Assembly: GCF_000332195.1 (NCBI RefSeq)
Contig: NZ_KB235922.1
Location: 3,321,322 to 3,385,321, forward strand
DNA: 64,000 nucleotides
Direction of reading: 5' to 3'
DNA from: Pleurocapsa sp. PCC 7319
GTDB taxonomy: Bacteria; Cyanobacteriota; Cyanobacteriia; Cyanobacteriales; Xenococcaceae
Part shown: one piece after another, positions 26,175 through 34,978 of the stretch
How positions within the stretch are numbered: position 1 is the stretch's first letter
How the letters are laid out: each line of letters opens with the position of its first letter
Program-made: the position numbers and the translations under genes
The notes under the pieces: generated by a model
Database searches by the model: none
The model's input: only the letters and a program-made list of their open reading frames with translations
Told to the model about the DNA's origin: nothing

Positions 26175-29054
26175 TTATTGCCAATTTCCGACTAGGACAT
26201 AAGGAGACCAGTAGAAAGGATGGGGTGGTAGATCTTTAAGAGATTCAAATCTAGGATTTTCTCTCAGAAAATTTATCAGAGAAAGTTGAGAATTTTTGAG
26301 TGCGTTTACTTTTTGGGAATTGGGTTTCCTCAACTCCTGATAAAATTGAGTCATTAAATCAGCCGTAAATTTATCTCCCACTGGCCATAGACTAGCAATA
26401 GTACTACTAGTCCCAGAACGAACAGCTACTCCAGCTAAACCTAAAACAGCTTTTTCATCTCCTGCTGCAGTATCACAAGCACTTAACACAAGAAGTTCTG
26501 GAATATTAGTTTTTCCGACACTTAACAATTGATTCAACTTATCAACATTAATGGATTCTCCATCACCTGTAACAATAAAAGTTTTTTCAGGATTGGAGCT
26601 AAATAAACCATGAGTTGCTAAATGAAGTACGTCATATGGCTGTTGTTTAAGTTCATTTTCAAGTCGCTTGGCGGTGAATTCTTCATTAAGAAGCTGTTGG
26701 CAATTAGGACAATTTGCGCCGATCTGGTTAAGTTCTAGAGCAACTTTATCGAGTGCAGAGAAAAGTTTTCCATCAATTTCAACTTGTTGATTAACTCCAG
26801 CAGCTAAAATGCTTAATGATTCTGATTTAGACTGTTGAGAAGTAAGTGACTGTAACTGTAAACTAGGAACATAAGCGATACCGTAATTTTCAATTAAATA
26901 TTGTTTACCGTCATACAGTGCAGCCATTGGTACTCTCTGTAAGCGATCGTTAAGCACAAAAGCCAAGGTTTCAATTTGGCTAGAGTTTAATTCAGACTCA
27001 AAAGGGCGAATTAACCATTCGTATAACTGTGTTAATATCGGCAACAAATTTTGGGTGTTTGCCTCTACCTGTCTTGACCTAAGAGGTACAGTTTTGAATA
27101 TATTAATAGCAGAATCATTAAAGCTTTCATTGTATAAGTTGTCATACAGACTATCTAAAGTTTCATTGAATTTTGTTTCTGCGATCGCAATGGTGGTTTG
27201 TTTTAATGGCTGTTTGGGTAAAGATAAAATTACTTCTAGTCTATTGGGAAAAATAATCGGGTAGATTACTGCTGCCTGGTTATCTAAATCCTCAATTTGG
27301 ATAGCAACTTGTGCCTCTTCTACACAAGGATCTTGAAAGAAATTATCTAATTCTGCAATCTGCAAAGATTCTATAATAGTTCTTGCTAGTTCTAAACGAT
27401 TTTTTTGCGGTTTGATTTGAGATTTGGTTTGAGAAGTTTGCGGATTTAAAACTATTAAAGATTCTAATTCTGGTTCTGAAAGCTCGGATTTAAGTAGTAA
27501 ATCGGCTAAAGATTTATATACAGGCTGAATCTCTTGGCGAAAATCAAATTGTAAATCTTGATTATTTTTATTTAGATCGGTACGAAGAGATTGCAAAGTA
27601 TTAAAGGCAGCAAAGTAACTAGAAATTGCACCTTTTGTATCTCCAAGATCTCTGAGGATATTTCCTAATTGAGATTGCCATAAATAGCTAATTTCCTGAG
27701 AATTTTCAGCAAGCAATAAAGACTGCTCTGTCATTTGCTTTGCTTGTTGGAGTATCTTTTGTCCGTCATTACTTGACTGTGTTGATGAATCTAGCTGTTG
27801 CCACTGTTTGTAATACATCAGACCCATGTAACCCAAGGCATAAGATTCAGATTCACTATCTTGTAAAGAGCGAGCCTGTTCTAAAGATGTTGTCAACTGA
27901 GGTTCAACAATATCTATTTGTGACAATTTGAGAGATTGATTAGCAAAATTTATTCTCGCGGATATTGCTGCACGAGTTGGAGGTAAATCGTTAATATTAG
28001 ATTTAATTGTGGTTTGTAAGGTGGCAATTTCTGGATTTAATCTTGTATTGAGTAAAGATAAAAAGCCTTCTGCTCTTTGAATTAATCGAGAATCGTCAAC
28101 TCTTGACCAAGAAGAAATACGTCGATTTACTTCTGCTTGCCACCATTGCTTAAGATCTACTAGTAAACTTAAGTGATTAAGTTGTGCTTGAACTTTAGTC
28201 ATAGGTGAAGTAGATGAGCTGGTTTCTACTTTCTGATAAGATTCAATAGCTGAGATATCTGGTTCCAAAGCCTTTGATTGAGATTGAGAGGCGATAATCT
28301 CAGTGATTTGTTCGTAATTCCAGCGATGTCGCGTTTGAATACCTAAAGTCTTTTTCGTATTAGCTAAACTTAATTGGGTAGCTCCCTCCACTGGTAGACC
28401 CTGAACATTAGAGAGAGTATATTCTAAGACTTTTTGAGATTCTTTAAGCTGTCCCTGTAGTCTCAAAACTTCCCCCAGACTGCGAAAGGCGATCGCTCGA
28501 TCAATTGATATTTTTTGAGAATTTGGAGAGAATTGATCAAGCAACAAATCAACCTGCTCGGAGTCACAATTTGGTTGCTCGAAAGCAAAGGCTTGAAGTA
28601 AAGTTTTACAGGCTCTAGGATATGTACCTAAATTTTGCTGAGCTTGAGCTTTATTAACCAGACTACTAAAAACTCCTTCTTCATTACCTACTTGTTGATA
28701 AGCTTCGGCTGCTTTCTCCCAGAGATTGATTGCTTCGTCAAATTTTCCGGCATTGTATTGTTGTTGACCTTTCTTGGTGATTGCCAAAATATCAGAATTT
28801 TTGCCTGACTCAGCTTTAGCTAATAATACTTCACTATCGATCTTACTTTTATTTACTTGTATTTGCTCTTGATTGATGTCAGGCAACAAGGGTATATTAC
28901 GCGCCGAAGCTGGTAACAATAAACTGGAACTCAATCCCAATAAACTACAAAAAATAAAAATTACCAGATTACGAGATTTAATCAGATTAATGGCTTTTCT
29001 TAAAATAGTTTGAGATTGTAATTTAATTGAAAATAAACGCCGTTTTCTTGCCAT
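26175..29054 (-). CDS. TPR-CHAT domain protein, third gene of a two-partner secretion operon
   Basis: A 959-aa protein with a basic N-terminus and a hydrophobic segment (LVIFIFCSLLGLSSSLLLPA) ending ASA-RN, consistent with export or membrane anchoring. Residues about 85-560 contain tetratricopeptide-like repeats. Residues about 680-959 are a CHAT caspase-like domain: His815 in HLATHGLF and Cys860 in LSACDTAAGDE form the catalytic dyad. CHAT proteases are activated by sensor partners and cleave specific proteins. The gene begins inside the end of tpsB (55-bp overlap), so translation is probably coupled and the protein likely works with the TpsA/TpsB system, perhaps processing the secreted TpsA. 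That role is inferred. Function through a regulated periplasmic proteolysis step is an alternative. Confidence 0.9.
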   Translation of the reverse strand: MARKRRLFSIKLQSQTILRKAINLIKSRNLVIFIFCSLLGLSSSLLLPASARNIPLLPDINQEQIQVNKSKIDSEVLLAKAESGKNSDILAITKKGQQQYNAGKFDEAINLWEKAAEAYQQVGNEEGVFSSLVNKAQAQQNLGTYPRACKTLLQAFAFEQPNCDSEQVDLLLDQFSPNSQKISIDRAIAFRSLGEVLRLQGQLKESQKVLEYTLSNVQGLPVEGATQLSLANTKKTLGIQTRHRWNYEQITEIIASQSQSKALEPDISAIESYQKVETSSSTSPMTKVQAQLNHLSLLVDLKQWWQAEVNRRISSWSRVDDSRLIQRAEGFLSLLNTRLNPEIATLQTTIKSNINDLPPTRAAISARINFANQSLKLSQIDIVEPQLTTSLEQARSLQDSESESYALGYMGLMYYKQWQQLDSSTQSSNDGQKILQQAKQMTEQSLLLAENSQEISYLWQSQLGNILRDLGDTKGAISSYFAAFNTLQSLRTDLNKNNQDLQFDFRQEIQPVYKSLADLLLKSELSEPELESLIVLNPQTSQTKSQIKPQKNRLELARTIIESLQIAELDNFFQDPCVEEAQVAIQIEDLDNQAAVIYPIIFPNRLEVILSLPKQPLKQTTIAIAETKFNETLDSLYDNLYNESFNDSAINIFKTVPLRSRQVEANTQNLLPILTQLYEWLIRPFESELNSSQIETLAFVLNDRLQRVPMAALYDGKQYLIENYGIAYVPSLQLQSLTSQQSKSESLSILAAGVNQQVEIDGKLFSALDKVALELNQIGANCPNCQQLLNEEFTAKRLENELKQQPYDVLHLATHGLFSSNPEKTFIVTGDGESINVDKLNQLLSVGKTNIPELLVLSACDTAAGDEKAVLGLAGVAVRSGTSSTIASLWPVGDKFTADLMTQFYQELRKPNSQKVNALKNSQLSLINFLRENPRFESLKDLPPHPFYWSPYVLVGNWQ

Positions 29055-30763
29055 GTGTTATCACCAGAATCAATATCTACTAAAGGAATTCCCCAATCTA
29101 AGCGAGCTGTCAAATTATCACTTTGCTGCCATAACAAACCCACTCCCGTACCGACTAAAGTATTAGTCTCAGGATCTGGTCGCTCAATATTCCAAACGGT
29201 TCCCAAATCGATAAAGGGTGTTATTTGCAAACTGCCTTGCACTTGGGAAACTTGAAGAATAGGTACCCTAAGCTCCGCTGAAGCCAAGATCCCACTGTCG
29301 CTCAATAACACATCTTGACGATATCCTCGCACACTTGCTTGACCCCCTAGCCCAAAGTTTTCCAAAGAAACTAAAGAATCGGTTGCTAGCTGAAAATCAG
29401 ATTTTACGACTAAGCTAGTACCTACTTGAGAATTATTTTTTGGTGTCTTTAAAAGGCGTAACCATAATATTTGTCCTCGCCAGGCAAAAAACTGGCTATC
29501 TGCTTCACCATTATCATTGACAGTAGCATCAAAAGCATCTATTCCAAGGCTAAATTGAGATCGAGCAGCAAGAAATGTTTGACGACTGCGTTGTTGCCAT
29601 TCTTGAGCAAAACGCAATACAGATAGTCTAGTTTCTCCTTCTCGATCTGCTCCAATAGAAATCGGAAAATCTCTTCCCAGTAGTTGACCATCGCTTTCTC
29701 GTCTAGATGCAGTTAAGCTCAAAGCTAGTTCTTGAGTACTATTCTCTGTGGCTTTTTGAAGGATTGGCTGTCTGTAGGTAAAATCAAAATCACGGGAATT
29801 AATTTCAATATCTAAATCATCAAACGGGTCTTCAACAATTTCACTATCAATATTTCTGAAGTTAAAACCCAAACTACCATCGCGAGAATTAATCGGTAAA
29901 GTATATCCTACTTCAAATTCGTCACTACCATCAGTATTGAGATAGGTCAAACTGATCCCATCTCCAATGCCAAAAAGATTATCTTCTGATATCTCAACAC
30001 CGCGTTGAACACTGCCGACACTAGGATTTCGATTATTATTGAGAATGGCTTGGAAGCCAAAAGTTTTTGCTCCGTTAACAGTAATATCGAGAATATTTGT
30101 ACCTCTTTTATTGCCACTAGCAAGTTCAGCATTAATATTGTCTATCAAAGGATTAAGCTGCAATAGTTGTAGTGCTTCTTGCAGTTTATTAATATTTAAA
30201 GGTGTGGACGTTGCCCGGGAAATGCGATCGCGGATGTATTTTTCTTTGAGTCTACCTTGGGTAATATTGATATTAATATCTGCTAAGCTGCTTTCGACGA
30301 TTTGAATTTTCAGGCTATCTGATTCCAGTTGCTGTTCGGGGATATAGGCGCCCGAAGTAATATACCCTTGTTGTAAATAAAGCTCTGTTATCCTATTGAC
30401 TGCTTGAAGTAGTTGTGCAAAACTAATCGGCTGACCAATAAATTCAGCCGTTGCTGCCTGTAATTCTTCTTCTTTAAATACCGTCCCGCCAACAAATTCA
30501 AAACTCTCAAAAGTAAACTCTCCTGGAATATCAGGAACCCCCTCCGAAGGTGTTGTTTCTTCAGTAGAAGGTGTTTCGATTGGTTGTTCTTGAGGTGTTA
30601 GAGGAGTTGGAGCGGGAAGTTCAGGAGATTGAGAAGGAACGGGATTTCTCGATTGTGCAAATCCCTGAGGTGCATAAAAAAAAATAGCTAAAATAGGAGA
30701 CAATACTAAAAATATGGCTCTCAAACGAGACAAAATCAACCTATTATGCCAAGTATTGCTCAC
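29000..30763 (-). CDS. ShlB/FhaC-type outer membrane transporter (TpsB)
   Basis: The pore of a two-partner secretion system, which passes the TpsA exoprotein across the outer membrane. The 587-aa protein has a signal peptide ending GFAQS, a Pro/Thr-rich linker (about 40-78), a POTRA_2 domain (about 80-155, FEFVGGTVFKEEEL), a second POTRA-like ShlB segment (to about 230), and a 16-strand barrel region ending in Phe (NYNLKLF), the usual outer-membrane signature. GLGGQASVRGYRQDVL contains the conserved VRGY-type L6 motif. The start codon is GTG at 30761-30763, with no clear Shine-Dalgarno. It lies 267 bp after tpsA (the gap contains a mobile repeat) and overlaps the CHAT gene. Confidence 0.93.
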   Translation of the reverse strand: MSNTWHNRLILSRLRAIFLVLSPILAIFFYAPQGFAQSRNPVPSQSPELPAPTPLTPQEQPIETPSTEETTPSEGVPDIPGEFTFESFEFVGGTVFKEEELQAATAEFIGQPISFAQLLQAVNRITELYLQQGYITSGAYIPEQQLESDSLKIQIVESSLADININITQGRLKEKYIRDRISRATSTPLNINKLQEALQLLQLNPLIDNINAELASGNKRGTNILDITVNGAKTFGFQAILNNNRNPSVGSVQRGVEISEDNLFGIGDGISLTYLNTDGSDEFEVGYTLPINSRDGSLGFNFRNIDSEIVEDPFDDLDIEINSRDFDFTYRQPILQKATENSTQELALSLTASRRESDGQLLGRDFPISIGADREGETRLSVLRFAQEWQQRSRQTFLAARSQFSLGIDAFDATVNDNGEADSQFFAWRGQILWLRLLKTPKNNSQVGTSLVVKSDFQLATDSLVSLENFGLGGQASVRGYRQDVLLSDSGILASAELRVPILQVSQVQGSLQITPFIDLGTVWNIERPDPETNTLVGTGVGLLWQQSDNLTARLDWGIPLVDIDSGDNTWQENGVYFQLNYNLKLF

Positions 30764-30898
30764 AATTTTAATTTTTAAACTTGTTCTATTATTTTCTATT
30801 AAACGCTAGGAACTGATAGTTAATTTTTATGTTGTCTAAGTAGCAAATTTATCGCTTCCAAATTAAAGCTTTCAGCTTTTATGCAATCAACAATCAGA

Positions 30899-31012
30899 GG
30901 GGTGAGCGAAATTTACGGTGGCAAAAATTTTAATTGCCGTTACTCGTTACTTTTTACTCGTTACTTAAAGTGTCTCTATTATTTAACTCCCACACCTTTT
31001 TTCGTTCACCCC
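30899..31012. mobile_element. MITE-like element, family A copy 1 (114 bp)
   Basis: The termini GGGGTGAGCGAAA and TTTCGTTCACCCC are inverted repeats with one mismatch. The 7-bp word AATCAGA lies directly outside both ends (30892-30898 and 31013-31019), as a target-site duplication would. The interior has GTTACTC-type heptamers. A second copy with the same ends and its own 7-bp duplication is at 56019-56190. This copy lies between tpsA and tpsB. Confidence 0.75.
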
Positions 31013-31030
31013 AATCAGAGTGTAATTTAA

Positions 31031-33787
31031 CTACTGGTTGTGGGAAACAGAATCGCAATCTGGGTTATTTTCTCCAGGATAATAAGGATTAGTATTAGCT
31101 ATACTTGCAGTAAGAACTAGCCTTCCTTGAGAATTTAAATACCAACCTCTAGCAGCAGATGGTAGTTGTTCTACATCAGAATCTTGGTTAGTCTCTGTTG
31201 AATTAGTAGGATTTTGATTAACTCCATCCTCTGAATCAAATCCAATTAATGCTTCCGTAGATAGTGAGGACGTTGGACGTGCAGGTAAACCACCTCTTCC
31301 TGTAATCGTAAATTGACTCTCTTGCTTACCCTTATCTACACCACAAGCACTGACAACCATATCTTCTGAATTAATAACTTGTTGAGGGATATCCAAAAAC
31401 TCTAAAGTATTTTGTGCCTCTGGAGTATTAATGTCGACAATTCCCGCAACACCGCCAATAGCTTCAATCCGACAATCACCACACTGAAATACCCCTTGAG
31501 TATCAATGGAAATAACCCCGCCTTGTCCTACTTGTTCTGCATTGGCAGTAATATCACTATTTCCTAATAAGGCAATAAAATCTGAGCTGGTGAAAGTAAT
31601 ATTACCACCATCGCTAGTCTGATTAGAATCAGTACGAATCTCACTATTATTATCCAAAATAGCCTGTCGAGATTGTATAGTGATGTTTCCTTCCTCACCC
31701 GTTTGGGTATCTGAACTAATGATCCCTTCGTTGTTTAAAAGAAGAGAGTCGGTAACAATATCGATGTTGCCTGCTTGACCTTGACGAGAAGCAGTTACAT
31801 TGATTTCAGAGCCGTTTTCAATGTTAAGTAAGCTGCCAACCCTTAAGAAAATATCTCCAGCATTACCAAGAGTAACAGTTTCACTTGACACGATCGCATC
31901 TTGAATCAGATTAAACTCATCCGCATCAATTTCAATGGTTCCTGCTGAACCAAGACCTGGATTGAAACCTTCAGCCTGGATAGTGCTAGCACTAATTCGT
32001 GAATCATTGAGAATATCCAGAGTACTATCAGAATTACCTATAGAGATGTTACCAGCAGGAGCATTTCCAAATCGAGTTTCTTGACCAGTACCACCATGAC
32101 TATTGGCTATAGTGTCTCCAGTCCTGACAGAAACCGTGGCATTGTTGATAGTCACCTCATTGTTAGTATTGTCACTACCAATAGAAATACTCCCTCCAGT
32201 AGCTTCGGAGGTTGCACCTGATGTTTCCGCAACAACAATAGCTTGATCTTCAATTCTAATATTTGCTCCTTCAAGAGAAATGCTACCTCCTGCACCTGTC
32301 CCAAAAGCAGTAGCCGTAACGCTAGTATCTTCTCCATTGATGTTGACTTGTTGACCTTTTATAGTGATCGAACCTGCTTCGCCAGCATCAAAGTCTGTTC
32401 TTACGCCAAATGAAGCTGGATTATGAGGGTGAGATTCAGCAGCAATCTCAGCTCCTTCTTGAATAATTACTTCCTGACTATTAATATTTCCAATATTGAT
32501 GTTATTAGCCGTTCCTGGAATTTCATTATTACCGTGAAAACCATGAGTATCCGTAATAATTTGAGTATTGCCATCATTCTCAGGAAGATTATTGCTACCA
32601 TTAATAGAAATTCGATTCCCATCGGTATTAGTACCAATAAAAATAGCACCTCGCTCATTACTATCTGGTTCACCCTGAATAGTGCGATTCCATAATTCCG
32701 AAGTAATGCCAACACTATTATCAATGGTAATTTGTTCTCCATCAATTGCGATCGTGCCAGACAACTGATTACTCAAACTGTCAGCATCAATAGTATCTAC
32801 AGGATTAAAAAACTCAAAATTATCAAACTGTTGAGAACCCTCACTGATTGAGATATTACGCCCTTGAATAGTTATGTCTCCAGCTTGAGATTGTCCTCTA
32901 GTATAGATAGTGGGTAATGTAGCTTCAGTACCTTGAGCAATAGTAATATCTTGTCCTCGTATGTTGATATCTCCGCCAACATCACTATAAATAAATTCAG
33001 TACGACCACCAGGTGATTCTATTGCACTTCTAAGTGTAGATGCCAGTTCAGAAGCTGAGGTGATTTGAATATCCTGAAAATTATTCACCCCCTCAAACCC
33101 TAATTCCCAACCTTGCGGAATTCCCGTTAAATTAACAGTTTCATCACTGCCAACACTGCCAATTTCAATATTTCCTGAAGGTGCAGTAATCTTGGTGTTA
33201 TTCAGGCTAACATTTCCTCCAATTAGAGCAAAAGTATTACCCGATTCTAAAGTTAAATTTGCACCTTGACTTTGTATATTCCCTGGATTGGGCGCAAATG
33301 CTACTCCAATAGGTGCGCTAACAGTTAGTAAAGGTGCTTGATTGGGATCTGCGCTGAATACAGTACCGTCTTCAAAGTTGACACTAGTAGCACTACTACC
33401 CAAAAAAGCTCCACCAATGTCTAAACTCGCACCAGAACCAAAGCTAATTCCAGCAGGGTTAATCAGAATTAAATTAGCATTGTTAGCACGAATTAAACCA
33501 TCAATATTAGAAATCGAGCCACCAGTAACCCGACTAATGATATTGTCTATCGTTCCATTGTTAAAAAACGCTTCAAAATTCGTCGGGACAGAGAACTCGC
33601 CAAAACTATGGAACAAATTGGTTCCTTCCGTGGCACCACCAGTAATTTCAAAAACATTGCCTGACAAATCTACATTAGTTGACAATGTCCCATCAGGAGA
33701 TACTTGCCCTTGAGCAGCATTACCAAAGAATAGAGACATCAGGGTAATACTGCCTACCAAACTCAATCGATGAATAAGCTTTTGCAT
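31031..33787 (-). CDS. Filamentous-haemagglutinin-type secreted exoprotein (TpsA)
   Basis: A 918-aa secreted protein. A signal peptide (residues 1-27, ending AAQG) precedes the TPS secretion domain: GNVFEITGGATEGTNLFHSF, then GGSISNIDGLIRANNANLIL and NPAGISFG, matching the family's NPNGI/NPAGI motif. The remainder to about 770 is a repetitive beta-helix rich in Asn, Gly, Ile and Ser. The C-terminal part, CGVDKGKQESQFTITGRGG, is frequent in cyanobacterial TpsA-like proteins. It is the substrate of the TpsB encoded downstream and is expected at the cell surface, for adhesion or contact-dependent interactions. No toxin domain is visible at the C-terminus. It is first in the tpsA-tpsB-CHAT transcription order. 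Confidence 0.92.
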   Translation of the reverse strand: MQKLIHRLSLVGSITLMSLFFGNAAQGQVSPDGTLSTNVDLSGNVFEITGGATEGTNLFHSFGEFSVPTNFEAFFNNGTIDNIISRVTGGSISNIDGLIRANNANLILINPAGISFGSGASLDIGGAFLGSSATSVNFEDGTVFSADPNQAPLLTVSAPIGVAFAPNPGNIQSQGANLTLESGNTFALIGGNVSLNNTKITAPSGNIEIGSVGSDETVNLTGIPQGWELGFEGVNNFQDIQITSASELASTLRSAIESPGGRTEFIYSDVGGDINIRGQDITIAQGTEATLPTIYTRGQSQAGDITIQGRNISISEGSQQFDNFEFFNPVDTIDADSLSNQLSGTIAIDGEQITIDNSVGITSELWNRTIQGEPDSNERGAIFIGTNTDGNRISINGSNNLPENDGNTQIITDTHGFHGNNEIPGTANNINIGNINSQEVIIQEGAEIAAESHPHNPASFGVRTDFDAGEAGSITIKGQQVNINGEDTSVTATAFGTGAGGSISLEGANIRIEDQAIVVAETSGATSEATGGSISIGSDNTNNEVTINNATVSVRTGDTIANSHGGTGQETRFGNAPAGNISIGNSDSTLDILNDSRISASTIQAEGFNPGLGSAGTIEIDADEFNLIQDAIVSSETVTLGNAGDIFLRVGSLLNIENGSEINVTASRQGQAGNIDIVTDSLLLNNEGIISSDTQTGEEGNITIQSRQAILDNNSEIRTDSNQTSDGGNITFTSSDFIALLGNSDITANAEQVGQGGVISIDTQGVFQCGDCRIEAIGGVAGIVDINTPEAQNTLEFLDIPQQVINSEDMVVSACGVDKGKQESQFTITGRGGLPARPTSSLSTEALIGFDSEDGVNQNPTNSTETNQDSDVEQLPSAARGWYLNSQGRLVLTASIANTNPYYPGENNPDCDSVSHNQ

Positions 33788-34354
33788 GATTTTTCAAAAT
33801 AATTTTAATTCACAAAAGTAAGTATGTGATTTTGTGAATCAATAAGTGCGGATTTAAATTCGAGAATTTTTTATTAGTTTTTCATATGATGTATCTCAAT
33901 ATTACGGTTAGAGCATACTTATTTAAGACTAATAATATAAAATTTTTATTTCACTACTCAAAATAATATGAAGTAAGTTATCAATAACTATTCTTAAATC
34001 AATTTTGTGAGTGATCCGAATTGTTCATTCAATTAACAAGGCAAAAAACAAATACTGACAAGTACTGTACTAAATTTTCAAAAGAAATCAAAAGAATTGT
34101 TAAAAGTTAGCACTTAAGCATTGTCAAAATGTACTCTATAGACTATCTGAGTAGTATTATATAAACAAGATAGAAATCTCTATAAGGAGCTAAGCATTAC
34201 GCAATATTACAATAGTTGCATATTTACGGAACTTTAATCGTATTTAAAACATAAAACTGCACCTTTTGTAATGAAAATAATGAAAATAATAGAATATTGC
34301 CGAAATTTTCTGTAGATCTTAGACGGTAAATAACTCACAAAAGGATAGATTATT
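33788..34354. other. AT-rich divergent promoter region of tpsA and the COP23 gene
   Basis: No gene or RNA was recognised in 567 bp. The region is very AT-rich. A short palindrome, AGTACTGTACT (about 34062-34072), resembles part of a LexA-like box, but its spacing is too short to call. An AAAAGGAT motif about 12 nt before the COP23 ATG may be its ribosome binding site. Confidence 0.4.
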
Positions 34355-34909
34355 ATGAATAAATGGCGAAATAAAGCTCTAAAACTGATAACAATTTCTG
34401 CATTTCCTCTGCTAGCTATAGCAACCTCAACTCAACCTAGTAATGCTAGTACTTTTGATGTTACTTGTAAGGCAAACAAAGGTACTCCAACTATTGTTGC
34501 TAGTCTAATAGAAAAAGGCAGTACTCAAGAAGATACTATTCTTCAGTTTCTACCTGAATATTTTTCTCCAAACGAGGCAATCAGTAAGTGTCAGACTACA
34601 GCCAACAAATTGCAAGAACTCTATAAAACAGATAATATCAGCTACTTATCTAGCGATACTATTGATGGCGGACAATCTGTAGTTTGTGCAGTTACTAGAA
34701 GAGGAAGTAAATGCGATAGTTATAGCTCAGAGATATTGTTTACTCTTGCTCAGGGCACAGATCCTACCTTGGCTTTATACGATATGCTCGATAATAGTAT
34801 TAAGCAATCTAATCCTCGTCCTGATAGTCGAACAGTAAGTCGGATGTATACTGATATTACTCCTTCCTTTTGGGATTCGGCTCGAGGTCGTGGATGGTGG
34901 CCTTTCTAA
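34355..34909 (+). CDS. COP23-domain exported protein
   Basis: A 184-aa protein with a signal peptide (to about residue 31, SNAS-TF). The mature part matches the COP23 (circadian oscillating protein) pattern: FDVTCKANKGTPTIVASLIE, then ILQFLPEYFSPNEAISKCQT, YLSSDTIDGGQSVVCAVTRR and KCDSYSSEILFTLAQGTDPT. The paired cysteines probably form disulfides outside the plasma membrane. In other cyanobacteria COP23 is a membrane-associated protein with circadian abundance; its biochemical role is not known. It is convergent with the double-kinase gene, with a shared hairpin terminator between them. Confidence 0.85.
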   Translation: MNKWRNKALKLITISAFPLLAIATSTQPSNASTFDVTCKANKGTPTIVASLIEKGSTQEDTILQFLPEYFSPNEAISKCQTTANKLQELYKTDNISYLSSDTIDGGQSVVCAVTRRGSKCDSYSSEILFTLAQGTDPTLALYDMLDNSIKQSNPRPDSRTVSRMYTDITPSFWDSARGRGWWPF

Positions 34910-34941
34910 AATTGCTTGATTTGCGTAAAATTTTGAGTAGT

Positions 34942-34962
34942 AGGGTGAGCATTTCTCACCCT
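34942..34962. terminator. Bidirectional hairpin terminator between COP23 and the kinase gene
   Basis: AGGGTGAG (34942-34949), a 5-nt loop and CTCACCCT (34955-34962) form a perfect 8-bp stem. TGTTTTGATTT follows on the plus side and an AT-rich tract precedes it on the minus side. It sits in the 69-bp gap between two convergent stop codons. Confidence 0.75.
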
Positions 34963-34978
34963 GTTTTGATTTATGTTG

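Noticed and set aside
34062-34072. AGTACTGTACT palindrome as a LexA operator
   Set aside because: The spacing between half-sites is shorter than in the cyanobacterial LexA consensus I know, and neither neighbour is an SOS gene.
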